From Cannabis sativa (taxonomy: Eukaryota > Streptophyta > Magnoliopsida > Rosales > Cannabaceae), in contig NC_083605.1 of the NCBI RefSeq assembly GCF_029168945.1, positions 7,261,280 to 7,325,279 on the forward strand: a DNA stretch of 64,000 nt. Direction: 5' to 3'. The notes beneath the pieces are model-generated. The model saw only the letters and a program-made list of their open reading frames with translations. It searched no databases and was not told where the DNA came from. Shown piece by piece: positions 10,201-22,000 of this stretch. The number at the start of each line of letters is the position of its first letter. The first letter of the stretch is position 1. The position numbers and the translations under genes were made by a program.

Positions 10201-12245
10201 GTGATGTAGACATCAATATTTAACATGTGGTAAGAAAGAGAACATCTTAGAGTTGAGTAGTCCCAAGTCATAGCAGTCGACCTGGGAGGGGTCCCTAGCC
10301 CTACGCCCAAGTTGACTTTGGGAACTCCAGAATGGGTGTTTAGATTCTAAAATGTTGTTTCCAACTAAATATCTTTCAATAATACGTACCATGAAGAAAT
10401 GGAGCATCCAAGTCTAGGGTTTCATTCAACACCCAAGTTGACAACCTAACCAGGGTTTCAGTTTTTTGGACCGTCTTAGTGCAAATGGGTCAAACTTTAC
10501 ATTGGGACATGAACTAGACATCGCACGAACATATTTGAGAAATCAGTATCAAATTTAGAGAACTTTCATTTTTGAGCACCTAGAGCACCCGGTGCCTGGG
10601 CACCTAGCACCCAGGTTGACAATTTGTCAACCTAGGCCACTTCCAAGCATCAACCAAAAAATAGACTCGTGCATGTTCTTGGTCTTCATCAAAAATGGGG
10701 AAACATGTGTTTTTGGGGGAGAAACAGACCAACTTGGAGGCCAAAATAAGGGACCAGCACCCAGGTTGATATATTGTCAACCTTGGCTAATTTGAGGAGT
10801 TTTTTTTTATAAGGTTTAACTTTTTCTAGGGATCAAACAAAACTTCTAAGTGGCCTGAAATACGACCTAGCGCCCAAGTTGACACACGACACTGAGTCCA
10901 ACGCCCAGGTTTACATATTGTCAACCTTGGCTATTTCCAATAAGTATTCCAAAAAAGTATTTCGGGCATTATTCCGTCATCAGGAAATGAATATACAAGT
11001 GAACTCGGGTAGAAAAAAATAACTACAGAGGCTTCAAAACTGAGCCCAGTGCCCTGGTTGATCTGGTGCTGAGCTAGTACCCATGTTGACAATCAACCTA
11101 GTGTGCTGGTTTTAATCACTCAAATCAAAATTCTCCTCCAAGCATTCTCTCTGAAATGGTAAAAAATGGGGTAGGAGACCTCATCCTTAAGTTAAAGAAC
11201 CCTCGAAGTGTCAAAACGACATCCCGAAAGCTCTAAAAAGATCACCTAGTGCCCAAGTTGACATATAGTTTTTTGTGTTAGATTCTGTTTATTTGATTTT
11301 GATTCCATCCCGACCATTCATCTAGTTTTCCATAATAAATGAGAGCCATGAAGTCGAAAGAGTCCAATTCGCAACTTCATATTTTCGTTTTTCTAGCGAA
11401 GTGGCTTACTCAGAAATTGGGTAGTTTCGAATCTCTCATTTCCGCAGAACAATAACATCTCCAAGAACTAGTGACCAGCTTTGCCAAATATCACTTAGGA
11501 ATCAAAAATACATCCCTGACACATTTTCCTACTCACCCAACATTCAGGTTAATGTCACATGTTAACCTGGGCGTTGGATGTCAACCTGAGCACAGGGATG
11601 TCATCCTAGGCGCTGGGCCAGAATAACCTTCAGTAAAATAGCCATAACTCACTCAATATTTATCTGATTGATGGGATTCAACTTGAATTTAGAAGTTATT
11701 TCAATGCACTACCAAGTCATGTCTTAAACTCCAATCTCAATTCTAAAGTTACCAACTCCAAATTTCACCTCAAGGGAGTTACGAATTTAAGTTATAACTT
11801 ACCCGAAGCGGGTCCCATAGGTGCGACTCAAGCTCTGAAAATTGACGATCGACCTCCAGAGTCAATTAGATCATCATATACAGTCAAAAATAGCCTAATT
11901 TTTTTTTCCATATTTTTTGGATTATTTTGTTATCATTATAATAGGACATCATTCCCTATAAAAGGAGAGCTCCACAATCTCATTTTTTAAGTTCAAAAAA
12001 GTAGCCATAAGGTCAAAGAATCTCTCTCTAGACATTAGAGTATCTAGGCTTAGTCATTTTTCTGTAATCCATCTTGTGAGAAATAAAACTCGAAGTAGAC
12101 GTAACTCAATTACTATCGCGATATAAGGAGTGAACTACTATAAATCCTTATGTTTGTCATATTTATACTTAACTTATAATTCATTCTCGACAATCTAGCG
12201 AGCGGGTGTGGCCTGGAGATCTCTATCCAGATTTTTGTATCAACA
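10201..12245 (+). mobile_element. Gypsy-like LTR (start not resolved)
   Basis: The segment ends TTGTATCAACA at 12245, followed by TTTTGGTACTTTCATTGACA, a primer-site-like string typical of the start of many plant Gypsy internal regions. A TATA-like CCTATAAAAGGAGAG at about 11955 and an ATG at 12292 (MVATPPSSVERRS) fit LTR promoter, leader and gag start. No matching second LTR is in the window and the 5' edge is unclear. The internal region is cut by the LINE after about 250 bp. Confidence 0.6.
10290..11625. repeat. Irregular array of GGTTGACA/TGTCAACC palindromic units
   Basis: A phrase of the form GCRCCCAGGTTGACA, often followed at once by its inverse TGTCAACCTNGG, recurs near 10300, 10433, 10606, 10756, 10870, 10900, 11050, 11080, 11250 and 11545-11610. 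The best copy (10611-10633) is a near-perfect hairpin. Several spacings are 144-150 bp. It lies in the upstream part of the Gypsy-like LTR. Confidence 0.7.
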
Positions 12246-12265
12246 TTTTGGTACTTTCATTGACA
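12246..12265 (+). other. Putative Gypsy primer-binding region
   Basis: TTTTGGTACTTTCATTGACA directly follows the LTR end CAACA. The position is right for a primer-binding site; I did not assign the tRNA. Confidence 0.45.
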
Positions 12266-12578
12266 GCTAAAATCAAAGAATCACTTACAAGATGGTTGCA
12301 ACACCACCCTCAAGTGTTGAAAGAAGATCCACAACAACTGACCAACAGACTGAGGGCACACCAACACTCAAGCTGGTGATGGGAGTACGCTGACATCTCA
12401 GGTGCCAGGTGGAGGCCTCTGAACCAGCTCCATAGCTTGTCTCTCAAGGCCACCAACTGCTCTGGGTACTAAAACCAACAAGCATCTCCAAGAAAAACCT
12501 TATAGTCTGGAACTGAGAGCTTCGACACAAAGGCGGCAGACGACCTTTGGGGCACAGTGGCTTCGGCCTGGAGCGGCG

Positions 12579-12989
12579 GTGCGTGGGGAAATACGTCAAG
12601 ATCATCACGACAACAACTCAGATCAGAATGTTATTTTAATTCCTAGAAATTCGGAGGTAATGGGGGGATTGATTGGCATGATTCATGGTCCTGATATTAT
12701 TCCCAATCAGCCTCTTAACGAGAACCGTAGCAGTAGGATGGGGAATTTGGGAGTCAATGGTGAAGATTTGTCTTTAAATGTCAACAAAAATGGGAACTTT
12801 TTTGATTCCACATTTACTACTGTGGTTGACTCAAATAGGAGAAGGGCAGATAATGGATTGGGGGGCATCGTGGGCCCAGAGGAGAAATATTATAATGATG
12901 TTATGGATGTCATGGAGCAGGACATTGTGGGGGCTCCAAAAAATGGGTTTTTGGCAGTATCTGGTTTTCAGGCCCGCCCAGAGCCATGA
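12579..12989 (+). pseudogene. LINE ORF1, C-terminal part
   Basis: An open frame of about 136 codons, rich in Asn, Gly and Asp, that ends four bases after the endonuclease start codon (12986). Plant L1 elements have a poorly conserved, disordered ORF1 tail here. No zinc knuckle or RNA-binding domain is visible, so the N-terminal half seems lost. Assignment rests on position. Confidence 0.5.
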
Positions 12990-13916
12990 ATTGCATAAGT
13001 TGGAATTGTCGTGGGCTTGGGAACCCGCATGCCAAAAAAATTCATAGCAAACCTTGTGTCCCAAAAGAAGCCCAATTTGTTATTTCTTTGTGAAACTTTG
13101 TGTAGTAAGGTTAGTATGGAGAGAATTAGAGCCCATTTGGGTTTTGATAGTTATTTTGTGGTTGATACTCGGGGACACAATGGATGTTTGGCGTTGATGT
13201 GGAAGGTTGCGAGTGAAGTGATGATACAGAAGTTCTCTTTTAATCATATCGATGCTACTGTTCATCTTCAGAACTCTCCTCCTAGGCGTTTCACGGGTGT
13301 TTATGGCGAGCCAAAATGGGAGCTGCGGTTCAAGACTTGGGACCTTCTTCGTTCTCTTAAAAATGACAGCAATCTTCCATGGTGCATTATGGGAGACTTG
13401 AATAATTTGGGTTCTCAGTTGGAGAAGAGAGGAGGTAGGAATTACCCTGACCGTCTTATTGAGGGGTTTATTGGGGCTTTGAGCGATTGTAATTTGATTG
13501 ACTTGCCTCTTGTTGGCTATCCGTATACGTGGGAGAAAGGAAGAAATAGTGGGGACTTGATAGAAGAAAGGCTTGACAAAGCCTTGGTGACCAACGAGTG
13601 GCTGGCTTTGTATTCCCAACCGGTTCTTTACAACCTCGAGTTCTCTATGTCTGATCATTGTCCCATCTTTTTGGTCTTTAAAGGTTTGTTTCCGACTGCT
13701 TCCTTGCACTCTTTTCGTTTCGAAAACGCTTGGCTACGCGAGCCTTTGTGTAAGCAGCTATTTGAGGGCTGTTGGGAGGGCTCGGATTTAAATAGTATTC
13801 AAGGAAAATTACAAAGTGTTGTGAGGTGTTGGGGAAGTTGGGTCGTGAAATTACTGGGAATTTTTGAAAGCGTATTAATCAGTGTAAAAGTTAGATTTGA
13901 AATTCTAAATGGGTAG
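12986..13916 (+). pseudogene. LINE ORF2 endonuclease (EEP/APE type)
   Basis: It begins MNCISWNCRGLGNP, the hallmark start of plant L1 ORF2 (Asn and catalytic-site strand of the exonuclease-endonuclease-phosphatase fold). A one-base change near 13020-13040 moves the frame to NLLFLCETL, followed by RRFTGVYGEP, WCIMGDLNN, the YTWEKGR stretch and SDHCPIFL. GDLNN and SDH are the family's catalytic Asp/Asn and His motifs. The enzyme nicks target DNA to prime reverse transcription. The frame ends at 13916. Confidence 0.85.
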
Positions 13917-15695
13917 GGATCTAGTTTCAATTCAACAACATCAGGAAGGAAAGGCAAATTTGTCTGAGGTCTTAGCTCAACGAGAAGTTTCTGGAAACAA
14001 AGATCAAAACAGTTTTGGCTTAACTCTGGTGACAAAAATAGTAAATATTTCCACTCTGTTGCGAGCTTTAGGAAAAGAAACAACAGTATTAGCCAGCTTC
14101 AAGACAACAATGGTAGATGGCTTAACTGGGATTCGGGGTTGGAGCATGTTATTACTAGGTATTTCCAAGATCTGTTCCAAACATCCAATATGGACTTGGG
14201 TACGATTCTGAACGAAGTTCGTCCTTCTGTGTCTCGTGAGCAAAATGATGATCTCTTATTGCCTATTTCGGAGGATGAAGTTAGAAGTGCTTTATTTCAA
14301 ATGCATCCTAATAAGTCTCCGGGGCCCGATGGAATGACCCCGGCTTTTTACTAGAAGCATTGGAGTATTGTCGGCGCGGATGTGGTCCAATTTTTCACGA
14401 CTTTTTTGATACTGGTAAGTTTCTGGATTCAATTAATGATACCCACATTGTTTTAATCCCAAAGAAGAAAAACACGTCTCAAATGAGTGATATGAGGCCG
14501 ATTTCAGTATGTAATGTTTTATACAAAATTACCTCAAAGGTCATAACAAATCGAATGAAGGGAGTGCTGGATCAGGCTATTTCAGAAACTCAAAGTGCAT
14601 TTGTATCAGGAAGATTGATTTCAAACAATGTAATGGTGGCTTTCGAAGTAATGCAGTACTTGAAAAGGAAAACTAATGGTAGAACGGGATACATGGCGCT
14701 CAAGTTAGACATGAGCAAAGCCTATGACCGCATCGAGTGGAGGTTCTTGGAATCTGTCCTACGGGTGATGGGATTTAGTGAGCGTTGGATTGGACTAATT
14801 CTCAGTTGTGTGAACTCGGTTTGCTATTATGTCATCAATAGTTGTCAGAAAATGGGGCCAATCATTCCTACAAGAGGCATTTGTCAAGGTTGCCCTTTGT
14901 CTCCATACCTTTTTATTGTGTGTGCTGAAGGTCTATCCTCCTTGATTAAATTATAAAGCCAATAGACTCATCACGGGCTGGAAGGTTGCTAGGAGTGCGC
15001 CTACTATCTCCCATTTACTTTTCGCGGATGATAGTTATGTGTATTGCCAAGCATCGGAGGAAGAAGCCAATCATGTTCTCTCGTTACTACACACCTTTGA
15101 AGGAGCTTCGGGTCAAAAAGTCAATCTTCATAAGTCGTCGGCTTTCTTTAATTCCAACACTAGGATGGATATTAGGAGTCGTATTTGTGGATTGATGCAA
15201 ATTCAAGAAGCTGGGGTAGATAGTATGTATCTGGGGCTTCCAAGCATTGTTGGCTGCAACAAAAACGCTGTGTTGGGGTTTCTAAAAGAGAGAATGAGGA
15301 AGAAAATAAATGGGTGGGAGGGTAAGGTTCTCTCTCGGGATGGCAAAGAGGTGCTTATCAAGTCTGTGGTTCAATCGCTTCCTTCATATGCCATGAATAT
15401 TTTTCTTTTCCCAATTGGTCCCTGTAAAGAAATTGAGAGGATGATGGCAAGCTTTTGGTGGAAATCAACTAATTCTAATGGTAATGGGAGTGGCATTGTT
15501 TGGATGAATTGGGATAAAATGACCAAACACAAAGCTGAAGGCGATATGGGGTTTCAAAACTTAAGGGACTTTAATCTTGCAATGCTTGGAAAACAAGGTT
15601 ACGAAACAATTATTTGTCTGCTGATTTGGGGTCAAACCCGAGATTTATTTGGAGCAGTATTTTTGCTGCAAAGGACACTGTTAAACTCAGTTTAA
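13909..15695 (+). pseudogene. LINE ORF2 reverse transcriptase
   Basis: Motifs in order, spread over several frames: NKSPGPDGMTPAFY (ends in a TAG at 14352), FLDSINDTHIVLIPKK, RPISVCNVLYKI, ALKLDMSKAYDRIEW (first catalytic Asp), GICQGCPLSPYLF, and HLLFADD (15021-15032, catalytic Asp pair), then YLGLPS and SLPSYAMNIF of the thumb. Frameshifts lie near 14395, 14955 and 15600. The enzyme would copy LINE RNA at the target site. Clearly inactivated. Confidence 0.9.
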
Positions 15696-16223
15696 GAAAA
15701 AGAATTGGGTCTGGTTTGACCGTGCAGATTACATTAGACCCGTGGCTTCCTGTTATGGATAGACCCTCTCCATTTCTGCTTGTTCCTGGCCTCAAAAATT
15801 TCTCTGTTAGCAACTTGTTTCAAGTAGGTAATCAAAGTTGGGATGCTGATATAGTGTGTGATTTATTTTCTCCAACTGACGATGCTATCATACTTGGTAT
15901 CCCTATCCAACCATCGGGTGGGGATGACTCTTGGTACTGGCTAGCTGAGAAAAATGGGTTCTACTCTGTCCGTAGTGCGTACAAGCTGCTTCAAGATCAA
16001 AAGCATCACTCGGACAACCCCGAGGGCCATACATTTTGGAAGAAATTGTGGTCACTTAAGGTGCCTCCTAAGATGAAGGACCTGGTGTGGAGGGCGGCTT
16101 CTAATTGCCTTGCAACCAAGGTGAATCTTTGCATCAAAAAAGTTTTGGTTGATAACACTTGTCCTATGTGTGGTGTGTTTGCTGAATCGGAATTGCATAT
16201 CTTAGTTTCTTGTCAGTTTGCTT
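15600..16223 (+). pseudogene. LINE zinc-binding (zf-RVT) region, cut by Copia 1
   Basis: The frame at 15614 reads SNPRFIWSSIFAAKD, LDPWLP, FYSVRSAYKLLQ and WKKLWSLKVPPKMKDLVWRA, then CPMCGVFAESELHILVSC, the conserved C-x2-C...H-x4-C cluster downstream of plant L1 reverse transcriptases. At 16224 the frame runs into the Copia 1 LTR. Confidence 0.88.
16219..16223. repeat. Copia 1 target duplication (left), TGCTT
   Basis: TGCTT immediately precedes the LTR start TGTTAATTCC and is repeated at 25778-25782 after the other LTR. This defines a 5-bp duplication within the LINE zinc-binding region. Confidence 0.9.
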
Positions 16224-17505
16224 TGTTAATTCCATTTTTGGCATATTTAATTGACAAAAATATTTTATTATCTATTGTATATTTTTGGCTGGTATACATT
16301 AATATGGTTTCCTATTCGGTGTATTCAAACTTGAAAGGAAAGTTATCTAGCTTTCCTATTTTTGGAAAAAAGGTAAAAATGGTAAGTTTGGTTACCCATT
16401 TCGTTTTTATCTAACCAGCTGTGTAATCTGATCTTGTGTTGAGTTTCCCATTTTCTTAGATCAGGTTTCTTGAAGAGAAAACCGGAGCTAAACTTTCCTT
16501 TTCTATAAAAGGAAAGTTGTAGTTACTGCCCACGATTCTGTAGGTACAGAAACGGAAATTCCTGGACTGATTGAAGAATTATTTTAGGGAAGTTTCTAGT
16601 GGGTTGAGGTCTTGTTCAGACCGAATGTAAGCTGTCTATGAGATGTATATTCATTATAAATACATCTTATAGTAGCTAGGTTTTGTATCTCTTTCACACA
16701 CTTAGAATTATATTCATATCTTAAGGAAAGAGTGTCTTTGTTATGTTAACTCTTTTATTCACTTTCATATCATAAGAAAAGAGTGTCTTTGTTTTGTAGA
16801 GAAGAGTTGTTCTACTCTTACTCTGTTTATTTGTTGTTTGTATTGTCTTGAGTCTGTATTCAAGTCTACAACGAAGAAGAACATCAGTGCACCTTCGGGA
16901 GAAGGGTATTTACAAGCTTTCGGGAGATTGCTTTTGAAGTCTTGCATCGGGAGGATACAAGCACACCTTCGGGAGAAGGGTTTTTACAAGCTTTCGGGAG
17001 ATTGCTTTTGAAGTCTTGCATCGGGATGATACAAGCACACAACCTTCGGGAGATGGTTGTATAGGCTTTCGGGAGATAGCCTTTAAGCCTTGAATCGGGA
17101 GGATTCAAGCACTCTTCAAGGTGATCGAAGGGAGTTCGAGCTCTTGGAGTTTTATCAAGATTCGGTTAGTAGGTGGAATACATCAAGCTTGCGGCATACA
17201 ATAAGAGGGAGTCTATTTATGCATAAGTCAATTACTTTGTATTTTTGATACCGATCTAATGAATCTTATCTCTGGGCGTGGCCCCGTGGACTAGTAACAA
17301 TCTGAAAGGATTGTTGAAACCACGTACAAAAATCTTGTGTGTTTTTACTTTTATGCACTGTTTGTTTTTCTGGGTTTCTCTGGAGTTACAGAGTTGCATT
17401 CTGTAACTACAGAAAACTGTTTTCAGTACCAGTTTTATTATTCCGCATTTAATTAATCATTTAATTAAATAATCAAACTGGGAATATTAAAATACGGAAT
17501 TTCAA
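16224..17505 (+). repeat. 5' LTR of Copia 1
   Basis: 1282 bp from TGTTAATTCC to GGAATTTCAA. A TATA-like CATTATAAATACATC at about 16650 suggests transcription starts near 16680, so the hairpin-rich tandem repeats at 16890-17110 would be in the RNA leader. Confidence 0.95.
16890..17112 (+). repeat. 74-bp tandem repeat x3 with GGGA-loop hairpins (5' LTR)
   Basis: Three units, each with three predicted stem-loops whose apex is YTC-GGGA-GA: CCTTC-GGGA-GAAGG (16892), AGCTTTC-GGGA-GATTGCT (16915), then a CTTGNATC-GGGAG-GATNCAAG type. In unit 3 the stems become AACCTTC/GATGGTT (17041), GGCTTTC/GATAGCC (17064) and CTTGAATC/GATTCAAG. Stem bases change in pairs while the loop stays. The same array is in the 3' LTR (25161-25383). 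Confidence 0.8.
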
Positions 17506-17506
17506 T

Positions 17507-17518
17507 TGGTATCAGAGC
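17507..17518 (+). other. Copia 1 primer-binding site
   Basis: TGGTATCAGAGC, one base after the LTR end, is complementary to the 3' end of initiator methionine tRNA, the usual Copia minus-strand primer. Confidence 0.93.
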
Positions 17519-17577
17519 AAGTCACTAAATTCTTAGTGAGATCTTGAGGTTATTCCGTTTAACTTGTTTTGTGTGAG

Positions 17578-19096
17578 ATGTCTTTGTTTGCAGAAGGAAG
17601 TTCCATCTCTAGACCTCCTCTATTGAATGAGTCGAATTATCCTTATTGGAAGGTCAGGATGAGAGCTTTCATCAAATTGCAAGATGAGAAAGCATGGAGA
17701 GCTATTCTTACAGGTTGGTCTCAACCTACTGAAAATGATGAAAAAGGTAATACTCAGGTAAAATCTGAACTCAGTTGGACCACTGAAGATGAAAAGCCCG
17801 TTCTGGTTATAATAATAAGGCTTTACATGCTATTTTTAATGGTGTTGGTGAATGTTTTATTAAATTAATCTCATCTTGTGAATCTGCAAAAGAAGCATGG
17901 GAAATCCTTCAAATTCAATTTGAAGGTACTGCTGATGTAAAGAGATCACGATTTACCATGCTACAAACTAGATTTGATGAATTGAGAATGTCAGATACTG
18001 AAACTTTAAATGATTTCTATGAAAGATTATCTGATATTTCTAATGAGTTTTTTGCCTTGGGAGAAAAACTAGATGAATTTGTCTTGGTTCGAAAAATTGT
18101 TCGAGTTCTTCCTGACAGGTTTGATACAAAATTGGTTGCAATGGAAGAGGCAAAAGATTTTGGCAAGATGAAGGTTGAGGAACTCATGGGATCTTTAAGA
18201 ACCTTTGAGTTGAATCAACAAATCAAGAAAAAGAGTAAGCAAAATCTCTCGAATGAGAAAAGCAAAGGTATTGCCTTTAATGCTTCTGAAAATATTGTTT
18301 CTGATGATGAAAATGATGATGAAATGGTTCTATTGGCAAAAAATTTCCAAAAATTCATGAAATCTGGTGGAAATGAAAAGTTCTTTTCAAAGAACCCAAA
18401 AGGTAACATTTTTGGTAACATTCCCTCTAAACCTTTTTCATCTAACAATAAAAAAGGTATTAAATGCAGAGAATGTGAAGGTTTTGGTCACACTCAATCC
18501 GAATGTGCTAATACCTTAAAGAAAAATAAAAAGGGATTGAATGTTACTTGGAGTGATGATTCTGAGAGTAGTGAGGATGAAAAAGAAAAAGTTGTCCTAA
18601 CAAGTGTTTTGTCAAGAAATTTGCAGGAAAAAGGAAAAAGCATTTGCTTGAACAATATCCTGATCAATGACAACAAGGAAGAATCCAGATCCGAATCAGA
18701 TGAGTCAGAAATTGATGAGGATTCCATGGTTGAATCCTACAAGGTAATGTTTGGTAAGTGGTTGGAAACTAGTGCTGAAAATCGCTCCCTGGTTAAAGAT
18801 AATAAAATTTTGTGTAACAACATTAATGAGTTGGAAGATAAACTCAAATGTTGTGAATCTGAATTGTCTTTAAAAGAGTCAAAAATTATTTCTTTAACCA
18901 AGGAAATTGATAACATTAAAAAGAATGTTAAAATGTTAAATCCAGGTTCCACCATCTTTGAAAAAATTCAAAAATGTGGCCAAACCAATCATCTTGGTAC
19001 AAGGTTATGTTCCAAATCAACTTTTGTGTCTAATACCACTAATAGTTTTGTTTCGGAAGAAGTGTTTCTACCTCGCGGAGTTTCTGTTTCGGCTTG
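17578..19096 (+). pseudogene. Copia 1 gag
   Basis: Starts ATG at 17578 (MSLFAEGSSISRPPLLNES). The retrotransposon gag domain follows, with WKVRMRAF and DEKAWRAILTGW. A frameshift near 17795 (after TTEDEK) moves the frame to NNKALHAIFNGVG, then TRFDELRMSDTETL and ERLSDISNEFF. A C-x2-C-x4-H-x4-C knuckle (CRECEGFGHTQSEC) lies at about 18464-18505, followed by an acidic Ser-rich coiled stretch. Gag forms the particle that packages element RNA. A second frameshift near 19075-19090 separates gag from pol; the related Copia 2 reads through this point in one frame, so the break is a lesion here. Confidence 0.9.
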
Positions 19097-22000
19097 ACAA
19101 AGCACTCTGTTGTTACAGAAAAGAAGCAGCACGGTAAGTTTGACAATTTCAAAGGGAAAGGAAGACGTTTCATTCCTATTTGCCATTTTTGTGGAGTAAA
19201 AGGTCACATTCGACCTAAATGCATAACCATGCATAACATATTTAAATCTAATTACATTGGAAATAAACATGTTTTACAAAAACAAAAATGGGTTGTCAAA
19301 AACAAATGCTTGGTAGGTTCTACTTGTTTTAAAACTGTTGCTTCTAACATGTGGTATTTTGATAGTGGTTGTTCCAAACACATGACAGGTGAAAAAGAAT
19401 TTCTTGTGAACATAAGACCAATGCACTGTGGAGAAGTTACATTTGGTAACGGTCTTACTGGTAAAGTCATAGGAATGGGAACTCTCAAGTTCGAAGGGCT
19501 TCCTAAACTAAAGAATGTCATGTTGGTTGAAGGACTAAAAGCTAATCTACTTAGCATTAGTCAGATTTGTGATCAGGGTTATACTGTGAGCTTTGATAGC
19601 AATCATTGCTATGTATATAATATTCTTGATGAAATTGTGTTACAAGGGCTGCGATCTAGTGATAATTGTTATACACTCACTACGCATGCCACTTGTCATT
19701 CTGTCATTGAAAATGTTACTGACCTATGGCATGAAAAACTTGGTCACATTCACTTTAAAAATCTGAAAAAATTATCTGTTTCAGGGATTGTTCGAGGATT
19801 ACCTAAATTAGGTAAAGAGTCATTGGGAAAATGTGGTCCATGCCAGTTAGGTAAGCAACTGAAAATTTCTCACAAGAGTGTCCCAGATGTGAATACTTCT
19901 AGAGTTCTCGAACTCTTGCACATGGACTTAATGGGTCCAATCCAGGTAGAAAGCTTAAATGGTAAAAGGTATATTTTTGTTTGTGTTGATGATTTTTCTC
20001 GATTCTCATGGGTGGATTTTTTGAGAGAAAAATCTGATACTTTTGAAGCTTTCCAATCTCTGTGTTTGAAATTACGAGTTGAAAAAGATTGTAACATTGG
20101 CAAAATTGTTAGGATTAGGAGTGATCATGGTAAGGAATTTGAAAATACCGTATATGATGAATTTTGTAAAGCTAACGGTATTTCTCATGAATTTTCTGCT
20201 CCTAAAACTCCTCCACAAAATGGAGTGGTTGAAAGAAAGAATCGTACTCTAACAGAAATGGCTAGATTAATGTTGAATAGCAAGAAGCTCACAAAGCGCC
20301 TTTGGGCCGAAGCCATTAACACTGCTTGCTATACCATCAACAGAGTATTCTTGCGTCCAGGTACTCACAAAACACCATATGAAATCTGGAAAGGTAAGAA
20401 ATCAAATGTAAGCCACTTTCATGTGTTCGGATGTAAGTGTTATATTTTACGAGATCGTGATTACATTGGTAAATTTGATTCCAAAAGTGATGAAGGTGTT
20501 TTCTTAGGATATTCCACAAATAGTAGGGCATATCGTGTGTATAACATGAGAACCCAAACTGTTATGGAATCTGCTAATGTTGTTGTTGATGATCTAAAAG
20601 ATTTTTCTGAGTTTTCCACATAAGAACAGATTGAAGATTTGCTTGAAAAGCCTGCTGTTGAGGAAAAGGAACTTGACGAAGCTTCAGAAGCAGTCGTCGA
20701 GGTTACTGTGCAGGAATCTGTTGCTACAGAAAATCCAACAACAAAAGAATCTGAGTATCCTTTGAATTCAATCATTGATCCAATACAGAGGGAACCATCC
20801 TCCAGGGTTAAAAAGAATCATCCTTCAGATCTCATCCTCGAAAACTTGGATGAGAGCATGGTTACAAGAAGAAAATATGCCAATATAATTCAATTTTTAT
20901 GTTTTATTTCTTCTTTAGAACCTAAATCTGTAAAAGAAGCTTTAATGGATGAAGATTGGTTTTTAGCTATGCAGGATGAGCTTCATCTGTTTGTTCGAAA
21001 CAAAGTCTGGAAAATGATTCCTAGACCACCGTTTGTGAACATCATTGGAACCAAGTGGATCTTCAAAAATAAGAGTGATGAGTTTGGCACTATCATTCGA
21101 AACAAGGCAAGGTTGGTTGCCCAAGGATACACTCAAGTTGAGGGTGTTGACTTTGATGAAACATTTGCTCCAGTAGCTAGACTGGAATCGATCAGGTTAC
21201 TTCTTTCCATAGCTTGCATTCTTGGTATTAAATTGTATCAAATGGATGTCAAATCCGCTTTTTTGAATGGGCTGTTAAAAGAAGAAGTATATGTGGAACA
21301 ACCTAAAGGGTTTGAGGATCCACATTTTCCTGATCATGTATATAAGTTAGACAAGGCATGGTATGGTCTAAAACAAGCACCACGTGCTTGGTATGAGCGT
21401 CTAACTGATTTCTTGCTTTCTCATGATTACAAGAGAGGAAATGTTGATAAAACACTTTTCATCAAAAACATTAATTCTGATGTGATTGTTGCTCAAATAT
21501 ATGTTGATGATATTGTGTTTGGCTCTACCTCTAACTCTGAAGTGCAGGTTTTTGTTTCCCAAATGCAAAAGGAGTTCGAAATGAGTATGGTAGGTGAACT
21601 CACTTATTTTCTCGGTCTTCAAGTAAAGCAATCAGATGAGGGAACTTTTGTCACTCAAAGCAAGTATGCAAAGAACTTGGTGAAAAAGTTTGGTCTTGAG
21701 AAAGCCAAACATACCAACACTCCCATGAGCACAACTTTGAAATTAAGCAAAGATGAACAAGGAGTAAAGGTAGATCAAACTTTGTATCGAAGTATGATAG
21801 GAAGTTTGCTTTATCTTACTGCTAGTCGTCCTGACATTTGCTATAGTGTTGGTGTTTGTGCTCGTTATCAGGCAAATCCCATGGAATCCCATCTTTCTGC
21901 TGTGAAAAGAATCATTCGCTATGTAAATAGCACTATTGATTTTGGGATTTGGTTTTCAAAAGACACTAATTCTAACCTTGTTTGCTTTAGTGATGCTGAT

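Noticed and set aside
13080..13709. 209-codon minus-strand frame opposite the LINE endonuclease
   Set aside because: The sense strand carries clear endonuclease motifs; the antisense frame matches nothing and is a shadow.
16765..17108. Overlapping minus-strand frames in the LTR (also at 25036-25379)
   Set aside because: They mirror the 74-bp tandem repeats and are identical in both LTRs; no start context or family similarity.
16890..17112. Regularly repeated hairpins could suggest a CRISPR array
   Set aside because: Units are adjoining 74-bp tandem repeats without unique spacers, inside a plant LTR.
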